Numbered from the stretch's first letter, positions 1-5,197 are shown. The stretch is DNA of 6,263 nucleotides from DATKMG01 sp041476565 (GCA_041476565.1 JBGOTQ010000414.1:1-6263); one strand, 5' to 3'. The notes: a model not told the origin generated them from the letters alone. Numbers and translations: made by a program.

Positions 1-66
1 ACACTTTTGATTTTACCAGACTTCCGTGCAAGGGAGCAGGCGGGAAGGCCCACGGAATCGGATGAA
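1..66. other. Unassigned sequence beyond the terminator
   Basis: No start codon with a plausible coding continuation is visible on either strand. A 7-bp inverted repeat (22-28 with 51-57) with a 22-nt loop is the only structure I see. It is too short and too widely spaced to name. Confidence 0.4.
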
Positions 67-103
67 TAAAAAAGCCTCTTGAGGTGGAATTCCCAAGAGG
101 CTT
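67..103 (-). terminator. Rho-independent terminator closing the secD-to-lipoprotein block
   Basis: On the minus strand a perfect 10-bp stem (arms at 94-103 and 72-81) encloses a 12-nt loop that itself contains GGAATTCC. A run of six T (positions 73-68) overlaps the foot of the 3' arm and is followed by A-T-T. It begins about 24 nt after the stop codon of the lipoprotein gene, which is the expected place for an intrinsic terminator of a leftward transcript. The stem is G/C-rich in the middle and the T-tract follows without a gap. On the plus strand the hairpin is not followed by a T-run, so it should act mainly on the minus-strand transcript. Confidence 0.9.
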
Positions 104-126
104 ATTCAGAGAAACGGTGGTGGAAG

Positions 127-972
127 TTACTTTGTGGGATCCACGACCCCTTTCGATTCGGCTTTGGCTTCCACCTGCTTTTTGAGCTCCATTGCCTGAT
201 CGTAATTCTCGTCGGCTTTCTTCAAATAGTCCTGATATTCCGCATATTGGCCGGAAATGTATTTCTTAACCAGAGCATCCTGCGCCTTCGGGTCTAAGCC
301 AGCTGCGGTGAACTGATCCTTGAGCTTGGGATTCTTATCCACGAACTGGTCAATTAGTACTTGAGCCTTCTGGCGAAGAAGGAGGTTGATGTAGAAACGA
401 GCAAAATAGTAAGTCGGGTCTAACTCCAAGGCCTTGTTGAGGTTCGTAAGACCTTCCTCGATCAGCTCCGCTTTCTTTTGCCATGGCAAGGGATTCTGCT
501 TATCGTAACAGAGAATCCAATTCACGTTGCCCACGCTGTAAAACGGATCCGGCTTGTTGGGTTCCAGTTGAGCCGTTTTCAGGTAATACTCCTTAGCCTT
601 AGCAAACTCTTTCATGTTGAGGTAGAGCCCGGCAATACCTTTGACGGAATCCACATTCTTTGGATCCTTCTGCAGCACGGCCTCATAGGCTTTAATCGCC
701 TCTTCGCCAAGCTTCTTGTTTTCCTCCGACTCGCCACCAGGCACAAACTGAGAGGCATAGGCAGCCGCCAAATAGAGATGCGCATTGATGAGTTCCGGGT
801 CCAATTCCACCGCGCTCTTGAAATGGTTGACAGCGGTCTCATACTTGGCGTCCCTAAAGGAGCGAACTCCTTTATTGAGCTCGTCACGGGCCCTCAGCTT
901 GGTACATCCCGCGATAGCAATCATACAGAGCAGGGCGATCACGCCTGCCACCAGTTTTGATCTCAACTTCAT
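127..972 (-). CDS. TPR-repeat lipoprotein
   Basis: A 281-residue protein predicted to be an exported, lipid-anchored TPR protein. Residues 1-23 form a classic lipoprotein signal peptide: a basic start (MKLRSK), a hydrophobic core, and lipobox I-A-G-C with Cys23 as the acylated residue. The mature part contains about four TPR-like helical pairs, at roughly 32-65, 66-106 (with an extended loop around 77-89), 109-142 and 145-187, each ending in the typical L-x-P or D-P turn. The last 90 residues are charged and helical and lack clear repeats. TPRs bind other proteins, so a scaffold or assembly role in the envelope is likely, but the partner is unknown. I chose the ATG at 972 because a GGAGG (979-983) lies 6 nt upstream and the signal peptide starts there. 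An upstream in-frame TTG at 1023 would add 17 residues before the signal peptide. It is the last gene of the block, 226 nt after the second exbD and just before a strong terminator. Position +2 of the mature protein is Thr, not the Asp retention signal known from E. coli, so outer-membrane sorting is possible. Confidence 0.9.
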   Translation of the reverse strand: MKLRSKLVAGVIALLCMIAIAGCTKLRARDELNKGVRSFRDAKYETAVNHFKSAVELDPELINAHLYLAAAYASQFVPGGESEENKKLGEEAIKAYEAVLQKDPKNVDSVKGIAGLYLNMKEFAKAKEYYLKTAQLEPNKPDPFYSVGNVNWILCYDKQNPLPWQKKAELIEEGLTNLNKALELDPTYYFARFYINLLLRQKAQVLIDQFVDKNPKLKDQFTAAGLDPKAQDALVKKYISGQYAEYQDYLKKADENYDQAMELKKQVEAKAESKGVVDPTK

Positions 973-1198
973 TGAGTTCCTCCACACACCAAATTTGTGC
1001 GCTTGAGTCCGCTGCGCATCCAAACTAGCGATTCTCTACAATCTCGGGATCTCCACAGGATTAAACTTGGTAAACACCAAGTAACCGTGATGGCGAGACG
1101 GTTCTTGATCCCACCAACTCGCCACCTAGACCCCGTCTCCCAATGACGGCAAGGGAGCTCCTCTCATCCAGGCCTTCTCCAATAATGAATCTTCGGAG
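973..1198 (-). other. 226-nt intergenic leader with several inverted repeats
   Basis: No convincing gene lies here. Three perfect 7-bp inverted repeats are visible. Arms 1065-1071 and 1076-1082 enclose a 4-nt loop, and on the minus strand only a short TTT follows. Arms 1091-1097 and 1118-1124 form a second stem. Arms 1095-1101 and 1133-1139 form a third, which shares bases with the second, so those two are mutually exclusive. I see no strong sigma-70 promoter with a good -35/-10 pair. The spacing is long compared with the tight exbB-exbD-exbD junctions, so this stretch may hold a promoter, attenuator or mRNA-processing site for the lipoprotein gene. That is an inference from position and dyads only. 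Confidence 0.4.
979..983 (-). promoter_or_regulatory. Ribosome-binding site of the TPR lipoprotein
   Basis: GGAGG on the minus strand, 6 nt before the ATG at 972. It decides the start: it places initiation exactly at the beginning of the lipoprotein signal peptide rather than at the TTG 51 nt upstream. Confidence 0.8.
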
Positions 1199-1624
1199 TT
1201 AACGGTTCTGCTGCAGTTTTTCAGTAATCAACCCGATCTTGTCGACTCCGGCTCCTTTGGCAATGTCGATCACATCAACAACGCTATTGAACATCAAATC
1301 GTTGTCTCCCATGACAAACATCGTGCGTTCATTCCGAGTCTTAAAGATCTCAGTGAGACGGGTCCCCAGGTTTTCCCGGGTGACCGATTCTTGGTTGATC
1401 TTCAGCTGATTATCCCGATCAATGGAAACCACAACAGTCCGGTCATCCGCCGGAGCTGCCTGCTGCCCAGGCGGAGGAGGCTGGGGAATCTGGGCATCTA
1501 ACCCCCTTGGAATCAGAGGAGTGATAACCATAAAGATGATCAGGAGTACCAGTAACACATCTATTAGAGGGGTCACGTTGATATCCGATTTGGGACCCTC
1601 GGTGACCCCTGCTGCCATTGCCAT
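1199..1624 (-). CDS. exbD: ExbD/TolR-family biopolymer transport protein, second copy
   Basis: A 141-residue ExbD-type subunit of a proton-driven inner-membrane motor. The short cytoplasmic N-terminus leads into the family signature S-D-I-N-V-T-P-L-I-D, with the membrane Asp (D22) that corresponds to the essential proton-carrying Asp of E. coli ExbD. One transmembrane helix follows (about 21-40). A proline-rich linker (around 49-55, PQPPPPG) separates it from the periplasmic domain, which ends in the typical V-V-D-V-I-D-I-A-x-G-A-G-V-D-K-I-G-L-I-T pattern. It differs clearly from the ExbD encoded just upstream, notably by this linker and by G-D-N-D where the other has R-S-D-R-R. I chose the ATG at 1624, which has GGGAGG 9 nt upstream. 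A TTG at 1630 is in frame but only 3 nt from that site, and an ATG at 1618 is also possible. The gene follows the first exbD by 27 nt, so co-transcription is likely. TolR is an alternative family name, but the tonB neighbour favours ExbD. Confidence 0.93.
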   Translation of the reverse strand: MAMAAGVTEGPKSDINVTPLIDVLLVLLIIFMVITPLIPRGLDAQIPQPPPPGQQAAPADDRTVVVSIDRDNQLKINQESVTRENLGTRLTEIFKTRNERTMFVMGDNDLMFNSVVDVIDIAKGAGVDKIGLITEKLQQNR

Positions 1625-1633
1625 AACCAAAAT

Positions 1634-1639
1634 CCTCCC
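1634..1639 (-). promoter_or_regulatory. Ribosome-binding site of the second exbD
   Basis: GGGAGG on the minus strand lies in the 27-nt space between the two exbD genes. Its distance is 9 nt to the ATG at 1624 and only 3 nt to the TTG at 1630, which argues for the ATG. Confidence 0.7.
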
Positions 1640-1651
1640 TGCTTAATTGAC

Positions 1652-2101
1652 CTATTGCTGCGCCGCGGCAGCACCGTGTTCTTCAAACCTCGTCGTTAGC
1701 AACCCGACCGTATCTACTCCGGAAGTCCGTACGATATCGACGACGTCGACCACTTTTCCGAACTTGGCACGACGGTCGCTGCGGATGTAAACGGTCTTGT
1801 CGACCTTGGCCTGCAGCAGATCCCTGATCTTCTCCTGCAGGGCATCCTGCTCAATGGTCTTGTCGCTCAAAAAGAGCTTTCCGTCCCGGGTGACAGCCAC
1901 CACGACGGCATCGTCCCGGTCCGCTTCGCGCATTTCCCGTGGGTTCCGGGTCTTGGCAAGATCGACGCTGACCCCTTTCTGAAGCAAGGGGGTGACCACC
2001 ATGAAGATGATGAGCAACACCAGCATGATGTCCACCATGGGAGTCACGTTGATATCAGCGATTGAGCCGCCTTTTGCCCCTAAGCCGCTTGACATTGCCA
2101 T
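1652..2101 (-). CDS. exbD: ExbD/TolR-family biopolymer transport protein, first copy
   Basis: A 149-residue ExbD-type protein and partner of the ExbB encoded immediately upstream. The N-terminal signature A-D-I-N-V-T-P-M-V-D carries the membrane Asp (D24) expected to relay protons. A single transmembrane helix covers about 22-41. The periplasmic domain is charged (R-N-P-R-E-M-R-E-A-D-R-D-D near 52-64) and ends with the conserved Y-I-R-S-D-R-R-A-K-F-G and V-V-D-V-V-D-I-V-R motifs, then a short Ala/Gln-rich tail. Length and layout match ordinary ExbD. The ATG overlaps the exbB stop codon by one base (TAATG at 2099-2103), a classic sign of translational coupling. A purine-rich GAGGGAG about 9 nt upstream, inside the end of exbB, can serve as ribosome-binding site. 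An in-frame ATG two codons later is a minor alternative start. The stop is TAG. Confidence 0.95.
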   Translation of the reverse strand: MAMSSGLGAKGGSIADINVTPMVDIMLVLLIIFMVVTPLLQKGVSVDLAKTRNPREMREADRDDAVVVAVTRDGKLFLSDKTIEQDALQEKIRDLLQAKVDKTVYIRSDRRAKFGKVVDVVDIVRTSGVDTVGLLTTRFEEHGAAAAQQ

Positions 2102-2832
2102 TACTTTTTACTCCCTCTCCGTTTCAGGAAATAGTCAATCAACTCAGATGACGAATTGTTCATTTCCACGCCAAACGATTCGATCTTATTGTTGAAGTAA
2201 TTGTACATCCAGACTGCCGGCACAGCCACGAACAGACCGAAGGCGGTCGTAATCAAGGCCTCAGAGATGCCACCGGCCACAGCTGACAACCCAGTGGATT
2301 TTTCCGTCGACATGCCCTGGAAGGCGTTGATGATGCCGACCACAGTTCCGAACAATCCCACGAAGGGCGCGGTACTTCCGATAGTCGCGAGGCTGCTGAT
2401 GCCTCTCTTCAACTCGGCGTTGGTGATAGCCGTGGCGCGCTCCAATGCGCGCTTTGAAGATTCGATGACTTCGCCGGGAATCTCAGTGCTGGCCTGATGC
2501 GCCGAAAACTCCTGGAGACCGGCAACCACAACCTTGGCTAAGTGGCTCTTCTTGTTTTGCTCGGAGACTCCGATAGCCTCATCGATCTTCCCTTCCTTCA
2601 GACAGCCGGCAACCAGCGGGGCGAATTCCCGGGATTGTTTTCGGGCAGCCGAGTAAGCCAGCATCCGGTCAATCATTACGCCGATCGACCAAGCCGACAT
2701 GATACCCAGAATCACAATCACGGCCTTGGCGGGGACACCTGACTGCCTCCACATGGACATGATATCAAACCCCACCTGCTGCTCGCCTTGTAGCAACGTA
2801 ATAGCCAGTAGATTTAACTTAACTAGAAGCAT
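2101..2832 (-). CDS. exbB: ExbB/TolQ/MotA-family proton channel subunit
   Basis: A 243-residue inner-membrane protein of the MotA/TolQ/ExbB family, which forms the pentameric proton-conducting stator around ExbD. Three transmembrane segments are visible, at about 36-58, 148-170 and 190-212, with the expected long cytoplasmic loop between the first and second. The second helix has the family stretch S-T-A-P-F-V-G-L-F-G-T-V-V-G-I (153-167). The third begins S-E-A-L-I-T-T-A-x-G-L (190-200) and contains the helix-breaking V-P near 204-205. Polar Thr residues at 154 and 195/196 correspond to those lining the channel in known ExbB. The ATG at 2832 has AGGAGG (2844-2849) 11 nt upstream. The gene sits 112 nt after tonB and overlaps exbD by one base. 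TolQ is the main alternative. No tolA, tolB or pal is present here, and tonB is adjacent, so ExbB is the better name. Confidence 0.93.
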   Translation of the reverse strand: MLLVKLNLLAITLLQGEQQVGFDIMSMWRQSGVPAKAVIVILGIMSAWSIGVMIDRMLAYSAARKQSREFAPLVAGCLKEGKIDEAIGVSEQNKKSHLAKVVVAGLQEFSAHQASTEIPGEVIESSKRALERATAITNAELKRGISSLATIGSTAPFVGLFGTVVGIINAFQGMSTEKSTGLSAVAGGISEALITTAFGLFVAVPAVWMYNYFNNKIESFGVEMNNSSSELIDYFLKRRGSKK

Positions 2833-2887
2833 TGTAGGAAAATCCTCCTCTTAAATGGTTTGCTGAATTCAATCAAAACAATCTTGG

Positions 2888-2934
2888 AAAAAGCGTCGAT
2901 GGCATGCCCGGAGCATGCCCCTCCGCCAAACGCT
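2888..2934 (-). terminator. Hairpin with T-tract between tonB and exbB, possible partial terminator
   Basis: On the minus strand a perfect 7-bp stem (arms 2913-2919 and 2901-2907, GGCATGC/GCATGCC) closes a 5-nt loop. An outer 5-bp stem (2930-2934 with 2892-2896) can stack around it through unpaired flanks, and five T (2892-2888) follow. This resembles an intrinsic terminator, but the interrupted stem and short T-tract suggest weak or partial termination. It lies wholly within the 112-nt gap, so it could lower exbB/exbD expression relative to tonB, mark a processing site, or simply protect a 3' end. Confidence 0.45.
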
Positions 2935-2944
2935 ATGCCTAACT

Positions 2945-3703
2945 TCATCCGCTCAGATTGAAGTTTACAGTCACCGTGGTAATTACATCCACGGGCTCCC
3001 CGTTCAGCAGTGTCGGCTTGTACTTCCACTGCTTCACTGCATCCAGGGCTGACTGGATCAACAGCGGGTGTCCGCTGATCACTCTTAGGTTCTCAACAGA
3101 ACCTTGTTTATTGATGATGGCTTCCAGGACCACCTGTCCCTGAATACGAGCTTGGCGCGCCAGCGGCGGATAAGGAGGCTTGACCTGGCGAATGAGGTTG
3201 GCCGCCTGGACGTTACCACCCACCCGGACGCGCTGGGGGGGCTTTGGAGCGGGGGGCGGCGGGGGTGGCGGGGGAGCTACCGGAGAGGGGGCACCGCCGA
3301 TTACACCGCCGATGACTCCACCAATCTGGCCACCCGCCATGCCTCCAGGTACGCCACCAACTACCCCACCAATCTGGGTATCCGGAGGCGGTCCCTCATC
3401 CACAACCATCCTCACTTCTTTGGGGATTTCCACGGGGGCACGGAAGGCACCGTCATCTACTTTCTTAATCACTCTTTGGACCATCGTCGCCGGGGGGGGC
3501 GGCGGGGGGGGCGGCGGGGGTGGGGGTGGGGGCGCCACCAGGAATGTGAGCTGCTGCATCGAGCCCGACAAGGTCTCTGGGAACAAAAGCGGAATGATAA
3601 TGAGGACCACGATCAAGATCGAGTGAATGATGAGCGACACGACCATGGTCCAGGGCTTCTTCTTTTCATGCTCGCCTGTCGACTCAAGTAAATGGTCAAA
3701 CAC
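2945..3703 (-). CDS. tonB: TonB-family energy transducer with polyproline and glycine-rich linker
   Basis: A 252-residue TonB-type protein that would carry energy from the ExbB/ExbD motor to TonB-dependent outer-membrane receptors. The layout is a short cytoplasmic N-terminus, one membrane anchor at about 18-41, a long periplasmic linker, and the TonB C-terminal domain at about 165-250. The anchor contains S23-x3-H27, matching the functional S-x3-H motif of E. coli TonB. The linker has 14 consecutive prolines (58-71), a repeated G-G-V/G-G-I tract (112-137) and a second run of 8 prolines (144-151). The C-terminal domain shows K-P-P-Y-P-P-L-A-R, G-Q-V-V-L-E, V-I-S-G-H-P-L-L and W-K-Y-K-P, all typical of the family. 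Initiation is at GTG (3703), 6 nt after a strong GGGAGGT. Its neighbours are exbB-exbD-exbD downstream and secF upstream. The C-rich coding strand includes two 8-base homopolymers that could slip. Confidence 0.95.
   Translation of the reverse strand: MFDHLLESTGEHEKKKPWTMVVSLIIHSILIVVLIIIPLLFPETLSGSMQQLTFLVAPPPPPPPPPPPPPPATMVQRVIKKVDDGAFRAPVEIPKEVRMVVDEGPPPDTQIGGVVGGVPGGMAGGQIGGVIGGVIGGAPSPVAPPPPPPPPAPKPPQRVRVGGNVQAANLIRQVKPPYPPLARQARIQGQVVLEAIINKQGSVENLRVISGHPLLIQSALDAVKQWKYKPTLLNGEPVDVITTVTVNFNLSG
3293..3370 (-). repeat. Glycine-rich repeat region of the TonB linker
   Basis: This stretch encodes about 26 residues made of short G-G-x-x units (G-G-V-V, G-G-V-P, G-G-M-A, G-G-Q-I, then G-G-V-I twice). 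Codons vary between units, so the repeat is stronger at protein level than at DNA level. It lies between two polyproline runs and should be flexible or form an unusual glycine-rich structure in the periplasm. Confidence 0.8.
3491..3532 (-). repeat. Polyproline-coding C-rich tract of tonB, G-rich on the plus strand
   Basis: Fourteen consecutive proline codons (CCC, CCG and CCA only). On the plus strand this is a chain of G-runs including two 8-base runs (3492-3499 and 3504-3511) and three 5-base runs. The length of the runs makes the tract prone to replication slippage, and the spacing of the G-runs could allow a G-quadruplex on the template strand. A second, shorter tract encodes 8 prolines at 3251-3274. 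Confidence 0.85.
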
Positions 3704-3709
3704 GTTGGA

Positions 3710-3715
3710 CCTCCC
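3710..3715 (-). promoter_or_regulatory. Ribosome-binding site of tonB
   Basis: GGGAGG (followed by T) on the minus strand, 6 nt before the GTG at 3703. The strong match and ideal spacing support GTG as the true start. The resulting N-terminus gives a short charged segment before the membrane anchor, as expected for TonB. Confidence 0.8.
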
Positions 3716-3823
3716 TTCTATCCTTCAAATGGGTTTCTCACTTAAAGTTGTCACTAACCAAGAAAAATTGCCGGAAATGGATCACGATTCAGGAGAACTG
3801 CGGATCAAACCATTTGCGCCTAG

Positions 3824-3849
3824 TTTATAACTCGACCTGCCCAATTGGG
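3824..3849 (-). promoter_or_regulatory. Weak promoter candidate upstream of tonB with adjacent palindrome
   Basis: In the 222-nt gap between secF and tonB (3704-3925), where no gene is visible, the minus strand has TATAAA (3829-3824) about 120 nt before the tonB start. A perfect 10-bp palindrome, CCCAATTGGG (3840-3849), lies ten bases upstream of it. The sequence at the expected -35 distance (CTTCCC at 17 nt) is a poor match. No Fur-like iron box is evident. The gap is long enough for a separate tonB promoter, but this assignment is weak. Confidence 0.25.
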
Positions 3850-3925
3850 AAGAGATTTTCGCGTTGGCGACCCCGTCCCATCATGACGCCTTGGCCAGAG
3901 CCTTCCTTTTCGTCCGATAGTCAAT

Positions 3926-5032
3926 CTAGATCACCAGCAGCGGACTGGCGATAGCAATCGACGAATAGGTCCCAATGACGATTCCGATGACCATGGCAAA
4001 GGCAAAGCCGTTGATTACTTCCCCCCCAAATAAATACAAGGATACTACCGTGACAAAAGTCAACCCGGAGGTGAGTACCGTCCGGCTCAACGTCTGATTG
4101 ATGCTCTTGTTGATAATCGAAGACAAGGACTCTCTTCTGGATAATTTCAGATTTTCACGAATCCGGTCAAACACGACGATGGTGTCGTTCATGGAGTATC
4201 CGACCAGCGTCAGCAAGGCTGCGATCACCGTCAGGGATATTTCTTTGTTAAAAAAAGAAAAGAAACCCAGCGTAATGATGACATCATGAAAGACTGCCAA
4301 CACCGCTGCTGCACCGTAAATCGTCCCCTTGAAACGCCATGCGATATACAAAAGCATGCCACCCAGAGCATAAAGGGTGGCCGAAACAGCCTGACGCTGG
4401 AGGTCAGCGCCTACCTTGGCACCGACAACCTCCGTACTGATGATGGAGAACTCTCCGAGATAGAATTTTTCCCGGATCAGATTCAAGGTGGACTCCGTGA
4501 CGCCAGGAACGGCACGGAGATCATTGAAGTTCTTGATCAGACCGCCGTGATTGATTTTGTATTCAAGAATAGCTTTGGCCAAGCCCTGAAGCGAGGGCCC
4601 CGGTAACGCGGCCTGCAACACATCCTCTCGGACATTGTTCAAGTCCACTTTCCCGAGCTTAGCCTCGGGTGGCCGGAAGGTGAGATTCAGTGTCTGATCA
4701 ATGATTGTCCGTCCCTGGTCGATGTCCCCAGTAGCCTCGGTGGTTTTCCTCTCCAAGCTGATGATCACCTTATGCTCGCTGGGTTGGTCAAAGCGCTGAA
4801 TGGTACTTTCGCCCAACCCCTCTTTCTTCAGTGCCGCCCGGATTAAGTCGAGCTGGGGAACATTCAGAAATTTAACATAGACCAGCGTGCCGCCGCGGAA
4901 ATCAATGCCATAACGAGGTCCACCTTTGATAATAAGATGGAAGACGCTGGCCAGAAAAAGGGCAAAAGACGCGCCGATGAAGATCCACTTTTTCCCAATC
5001 CAGTCGACGTTTACGCTCTTAAAAAGCCGCAT
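3926..5032 (-). CDS. secF: Protein translocase subunit SecF, with HhH-like insertion
   Basis: A 368-residue SecF, the smaller half of the SecDF accessory complex that uses proton-motive force to help pull preproteins across the inner membrane. The first transmembrane helix is at about 16-36 and is followed by the signature Y-G-I-D-F-R-G-G-T (41-49). The periplasmic P1 domain spans about 49-214. The remaining membrane helices lie at about 217-232, 238-259, 264-286, 314-335 and 341-364. The key motif G-Y-S-M-N-D-T-I-V-V-F-D-R-I-R-E-N is at 278-294, and the C-terminal G-T-Y-S-S-I-x-I-A-x-P is at 354-364. The protein is some 50-60 residues longer than common SecF. The excess falls at about 125-193 and includes a segment (148-192) resembling a ComEA-type helix-hairpin-helix. 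The ATG at 5032 has AAGGAG (5044-5049) 11 nt upstream, inside a dyad. secD is upstream with a 165-nt gap, and tonB is 222 nt downstream. Confidence 0.96.
   Translation of the reverse strand: MRLFKSVNVDWIGKKWIFIGASFALFLASVFHLIIKGGPRYGIDFRGGTLVYVKFLNVPQLDLIRAALKKEGLGESTIQRFDQPSEHKVIISLERKTTEATGDIDQGRTIIDQTLNLTFRPPEAKLGKVDLNNVREDVLQAALPGPSLQGLAKAILEYKINHGGLIKNFNDLRAVPGVTESTLNLIREKFYLGEFSIISTEVVGAKVGADLQRQAVSATLYALGGMLLYIAWRFKGTIYGAAAVLAVFHDVIITLGFFSFFNKEISLTVIAALLTLVGYSMNDTIVVFDRIRENLKLSRRESLSSIINKSINQTLSRTVLTSGLTFVTVVSLYLFGGEVINGFAFAMVIGIVIGTYSSIAIASPLLVI
4457..4591 (-). other. Putative helix-hairpin-helix insertion in the SecF periplasmic domain
   Basis: SecF residues 148-192. The order of residues, A-K-A-I-L-E-Y-K, then H-G-G, then F-N-D-L-R-A-V-P-G-V, then T-L-N-L-I-R, follows the pattern of the ComEA-type HhH family (helix with A-x-x-I-x-x-Y-R/K, a Gly turn, F-x-x-x-x-D-L-x-x-V-P-G-I, then a second helix). 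The usual end of SecF P1 (V-G-A-K-V-G-A-D-L) resumes right after it. The assignment rests on recognising this pattern, not on a profile search. Confidence 0.6.
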
Positions 5033-5043
5033 TTAGAAGAATT

Positions 5044-5061
5044 CTCCTTAGGAACCTAAGG
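5044..5061 (-). promoter_or_regulatory. secF ribosome-binding site embedded in an inverted repeat
   Basis: The minus strand reads CCTTAGG-TT-CCTAAGG followed by AG. The arms are 5055-5061 and 5046-5052. In RNA the stem would be 6 bp with a 4-nt loop, and the 3' arm contains the AAGG of the AAGGAG ribosome-binding site (5044-5049), 11 nt before the secF ATG. Pairing would therefore mask most of that site. The dyad is plain in the sequence; a regulatory role is inferred. Confidence 0.45.
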
Positions 5062-5166
5062 CCAAGAGAAAGATGGCGCAGCAACTGTCCAAGTTTATTA
5101 GACACCATCGTATCTTAAAAGTTCCCGAAGATTCCAAAATTTTTTGAGATTGCCCACAATTTCCAA

Positions 5167-5196
5167 CAAAAGGAAAGGCTTCTCTACTTTCTTTTG
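5167..5196 (-). other. A/T-rich hairpin directly after secD
   Basis: On the minus strand, starting 2 nt after the secD stop codon, CAAAAG-AAAG can pair with CTTT-C-CTTTTG. That gives 10 base pairs with one bulged base and a 9-nt loop. No T-run follows, so it is not a typical intrinsic terminator. It may stabilise the 3' end of secD mRNA or have no function. The rest of the 165-nt secD-secF gap is A/T-rich and contains no gene that I can support. Confidence 0.3.
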
Positions 5197-5197
5197 G

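Noticed and set aside
22..57. Inverted repeat TTCCGTG...CACGGAA as a second terminator
   Set aside because: Only 7 bp with a 22-nt loop and no T-run on either strand.
478..960. Plus-strand 160-codon frame opposite the TPR lipoprotein gene
   Set aside because: The minus-strand frame has a signal peptide, lipobox, TPR pattern, ribosome-binding site and terminator; the plus-strand frame has none of these.
973..1023. Upstream TTG start (1023) for the lipoprotein gene, adding 17 residues
   Set aside because: The extension puts a polar stretch before a clear lipoprotein signal peptide, and a strong GGAGG sits directly before the ATG at 972.
1625..1630. TTG start (1630) for the second exbD
   Set aside because: Only 3 nt from the GGGAGG site; the ATG at 1624 has better spacing and a better codon.
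3104..3691. Plus-strand reading frames opposite tonB, including one coding long glycine runs
   Set aside because: They are complementary shadows of the proline- and glycine-rich tonB sequence, have no supporting ribosome-binding site, and show no family motif.
4275..4287. Dyad ATGATG-A-CATCAT, resembling an operator
   Set aside because: It lies in the middle of secF in conserved membrane-helix codons, far from any start, and is best explained by coding sequence.
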